DNA from: Dallia pectoralis | Taxonomy: Eukaryota; Chordata; Actinopteri; Esociformes; Umbridae | Direction of reading: 5' to 3' | Length of the DNA: 64,000 nt | NCBI GenBank assembly: GCA_029465975.1 | Contig: CM055757.1 | Location: forward strand, 1-64,000 | Shown here: in pieces, positions 62,137-64,000 of the stretch | Position numbering within the stretch: the first letter of the stretch is position 1 | How the letters are laid out: every line of letters begins with the position of its first letter | Program-made: the position numbers and the translations under genes | The notes under the pieces: model-generated | Databases searched by the model: none | What the model was told of the DNA's origin: nothing | Seen by the model: the letters and a program-made list of their open reading frames with translations, nothing else

Positions 62137-62588
62137 TTGTGCGTAAATTGAAGAGAAAGCAGAGTTTTGATTTCGGACAAAGTGAAGGGGTCGAGAAACA
62201 CTAGTTCAGTGCCAGGCACAGGCCTCGTGGATTTGTGAGTGAGTGAATGAACAAATGAGGGCATGAGTGAGTTGGTGACTAGTTAGTTGAGTGACTAGTC
62301 AAGTCACAGAGTGAGAGACTGGGCACACACAGTCACACACACACAGTCACACACACACAGTCACACACACACACAGTCACACACAGACACAGTGATTTAA
62401 CCAAAATCTATTATTGTTTTTTATTTTTATTTTTTAAGTAAAACGGAGGGAAAAAATTCCACACAGAACACAGGTCGTGGAGCAAATGACAGGACGGGGA
62501 AAAAAAGTGCACACAGTTGTTATTATCATCCTCTTGCTACTAGGGATACGCATTTACCTACGTGGATACTCACCTCTCTCGGCTACTA
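62137..62588. repeat. U2 spacer and truncated 3' flank
   Basis: Standard spacer with expanded CACAGT microsatellite. The U2 3' flank breaks at ctcggctacta and is joined directly to ORF2 coding sequence of K17. No U2 gene sequence remains. Confidence 0.84.
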
Positions 62589-64000
62589 CTACTCAACCCA
62601 TGCAATGGCGTCCCTGATCAGGTTCAGGTTCCACCGGATAGACCGGCCCCGCACTCCACATGTCTGGTCCTCATGGACCACGTATGGGAGCGCCTCCAGC
62701 ATCCTATCAGCAAGCACCTTCGCCAGGAGCTTGTAGTCCACACAGAGCATGGTCAAAGGCCGCCAGTTCCCCAGGTCGGTGGGGTCGCCCCTCTTGAAGA
62801 GGAGGGACAAAACCCCTACCGACATTGAGCCCGACAGCCCCCCCGACTCCAGCACCGCTGACAAAACCTCTACGACCACTGGACCGAGAACACCCCAAAA
62901 CTTGAGGTAGAACTCGGCCGGCAGCCCGTCCACACCTGGGACCTTACCCTTCCCCATCCGTTTGAGGGCCGACTCCACCTCGGCAAGCGAGATGGGCGCC
63001 CCCAACCCCTCCCTCATATCTTCAGGCACGCGCCTAGTCAAGTGGCCCAGGAACCCCGTCCCAGTACCCACATCGACCGGCCGCGCCTCAAAAAATCCAC
63101 GGAAGTAGCCAGTGGCCGCCTCCACCATAGGGCCTGGCCCTCTGACTTCAACACCGGACGCACCCTTCACACTGGAGAAGACCTGCCTATGCCGACGCTC
63201 CCTCACCGCTCCAAAGAACATAGAGGAGCAAGACTCGTCTGCTTCAAGAAAGCGTGCCGAGCCTTGGTGAGGTATGCCCGGGCATTTTTCTCATGTATCG
63301 CTCGGAGCTGCGCATTCAATGAGGCACACCTCTCCGCGTCCATGCTTAACCCGAAATTCTGCGCGACATACTCCAGGTCCAGAAGTCCCTGTAGCCGCCT
63401 CAGCAATTCCCTCTCTTCTAAACCCTTTCCCCACTGGTAAGACCGACAAAAATCGGCCATCCTGCCCTTCGCCATCTCCCACCATTCCAGGATGCCCCCA
63501 CACACAGCCCGAAGGCCAAGGAGACCCTCGAGAAACCCGAGGAAATCCCCCACGAACACCCGGTCCTGGAGGAGCTCCAGGCGGAGCTTCCAATAACCCC
63601 TCCCGAAGCCTCCGCCCGGGTCCCCAACCCGCAGGAGCACCCCATCGTGGTCGGAGAAAAAAACCGGGAGGAGGCGCCCCGCCACCTACCCCACCGCACC
63701 CGGCAAGAACAGGTAATCAAGACGCCTCGCAACCCCCCTGGTGTTGCGCCACGTCGGCCCAGCCAAACCCGGGACCGTCCGCAGCGCTCCGTCCACCAGG
63801 CCCCTGGCCTCCAACAACCGTCGGAGAGCCAACACACTGCCCTCGGCATGTCCCCCCAACACCATATTAAAATCACCTCCCACAATCAGTGCCCTGTTTG
63901 TGGCACACAGGGGGACCAGAGCCTCCACGAACTCCGCTCGCTCTGGCTCCGCCTGCGGCCCATGCACACACACCACCCTCCACCTGTGCTCCCTGAGCCT
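62589..64000 (-). mobile_element. K17: Keno-like LINE of the K1 family, runs off the window
   Basis: The 3' part of the element (RT core onward, 3' UTR) is missing at the left. The remainder continues beyond 64000. Closely related to K1 and keeps RT motifs K1 has lost. Confidence 0.83.
62589..64000 (-). pseudogene. K17 ORF2 fragment (endonuclease to RT start)
   Basis: Frames 63976-63686, 63685-63203 and 63221-62589 together read GGDFNMVLGG, RLDYLFLPGA, FSDHDGVLLRVG, the inter-domain region and RT entry GKVPGVDGLPAEFYLKFWG. They continue through NWRPLTMLCVDYKLLAKVL and VVHEDQTCGVRGRSIRWNL, ending at IAWVE before the first catalytic RT motif. At least two frame changes are present. The start lies outside the window. 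Confidence 0.82.

Overview
The window is a vertebrate locus, almost certainly a ray-finned fish. It is a tandem U2 snRNA gene array that has been almost entirely occupied by non-LTR retrotransposons. No ordinary host protein-coding gene is recognisable. The fish assignment rests on the recognisable U2 snRNA, an L2-type LINE with the ORF1 esterase and reverse-transcriptase wording typical of teleosts, and U2-targeted elements of the Keno type (Tx1 group of L1-like LINEs, known to me from fish).

Layout. Bases 1-409 are non-repetitive flank. From 410 to the end, the ground plan is a ~1 kb U2 repeat on the minus strand: promoter, U2 gene, 3' flank, spacer with CA-type microsatellite and poly(T). 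Only three U2 genes are complete (17481-17670, 18483-18672, 22330-22517). The others are 3' parts that begin immediately after the branch-point recognition sequence (U2 nt ~39), each joined to the 3' end of a minus-strand element. I number the elements K1-K17 from left to right. K1, K10, K15 and K17 carry ORF1 and/or ORF2 (APE endonuclease plus reverse transcriptase), all broken or partial. K3 and K9 are internally deleted ORF2 remnants. K2, K5-K8, K11-K14, K16 and probably K4 carry only ORF1, a gag-like protein with three CCHC zinc knuckles, and go straight into a short 3' UTR. ORF1 is intact in K5, K7, K10, K11 and K15.

Other insertions. 6770-13190 is a composite insert: a minus-strand Tx1-like LINE interrupted by a plus-strand L2-type LINE with an intact esterase ORF1 and a decayed ORF2. 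43580-48499 is a plus-strand, AT-rich L1-Tx1 element with two intact ORFs, a poly(A) tail and a 13-bp target-site duplication in the U2 spacer. It is the only element here with an undamaged ORF2.

How the parts may work together. ORF1-only and ORF2-bearing elements share the U2 target, a short 3' terminus and a two-hairpin 5' leader whose stems covary. This suggests families of protein-coding but RT-less elements mobilised in trans by Keno-type ORF2. Twelve element 5' ends resume at the same spacer base, about 350 bp upstream of the U2 target, so insertion or later repair has repeatedly removed the U2 promoter and first 38 nt. These points, the duplicated ORF1 N-terminal domain of one group, and a changed Sm site in every U2 copy are the main observations to follow up. 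Everything was read by eye: boundaries carry a few bases of uncertainty, and several single-base frameshifts lie in homopolymers and may be sequencing errors.
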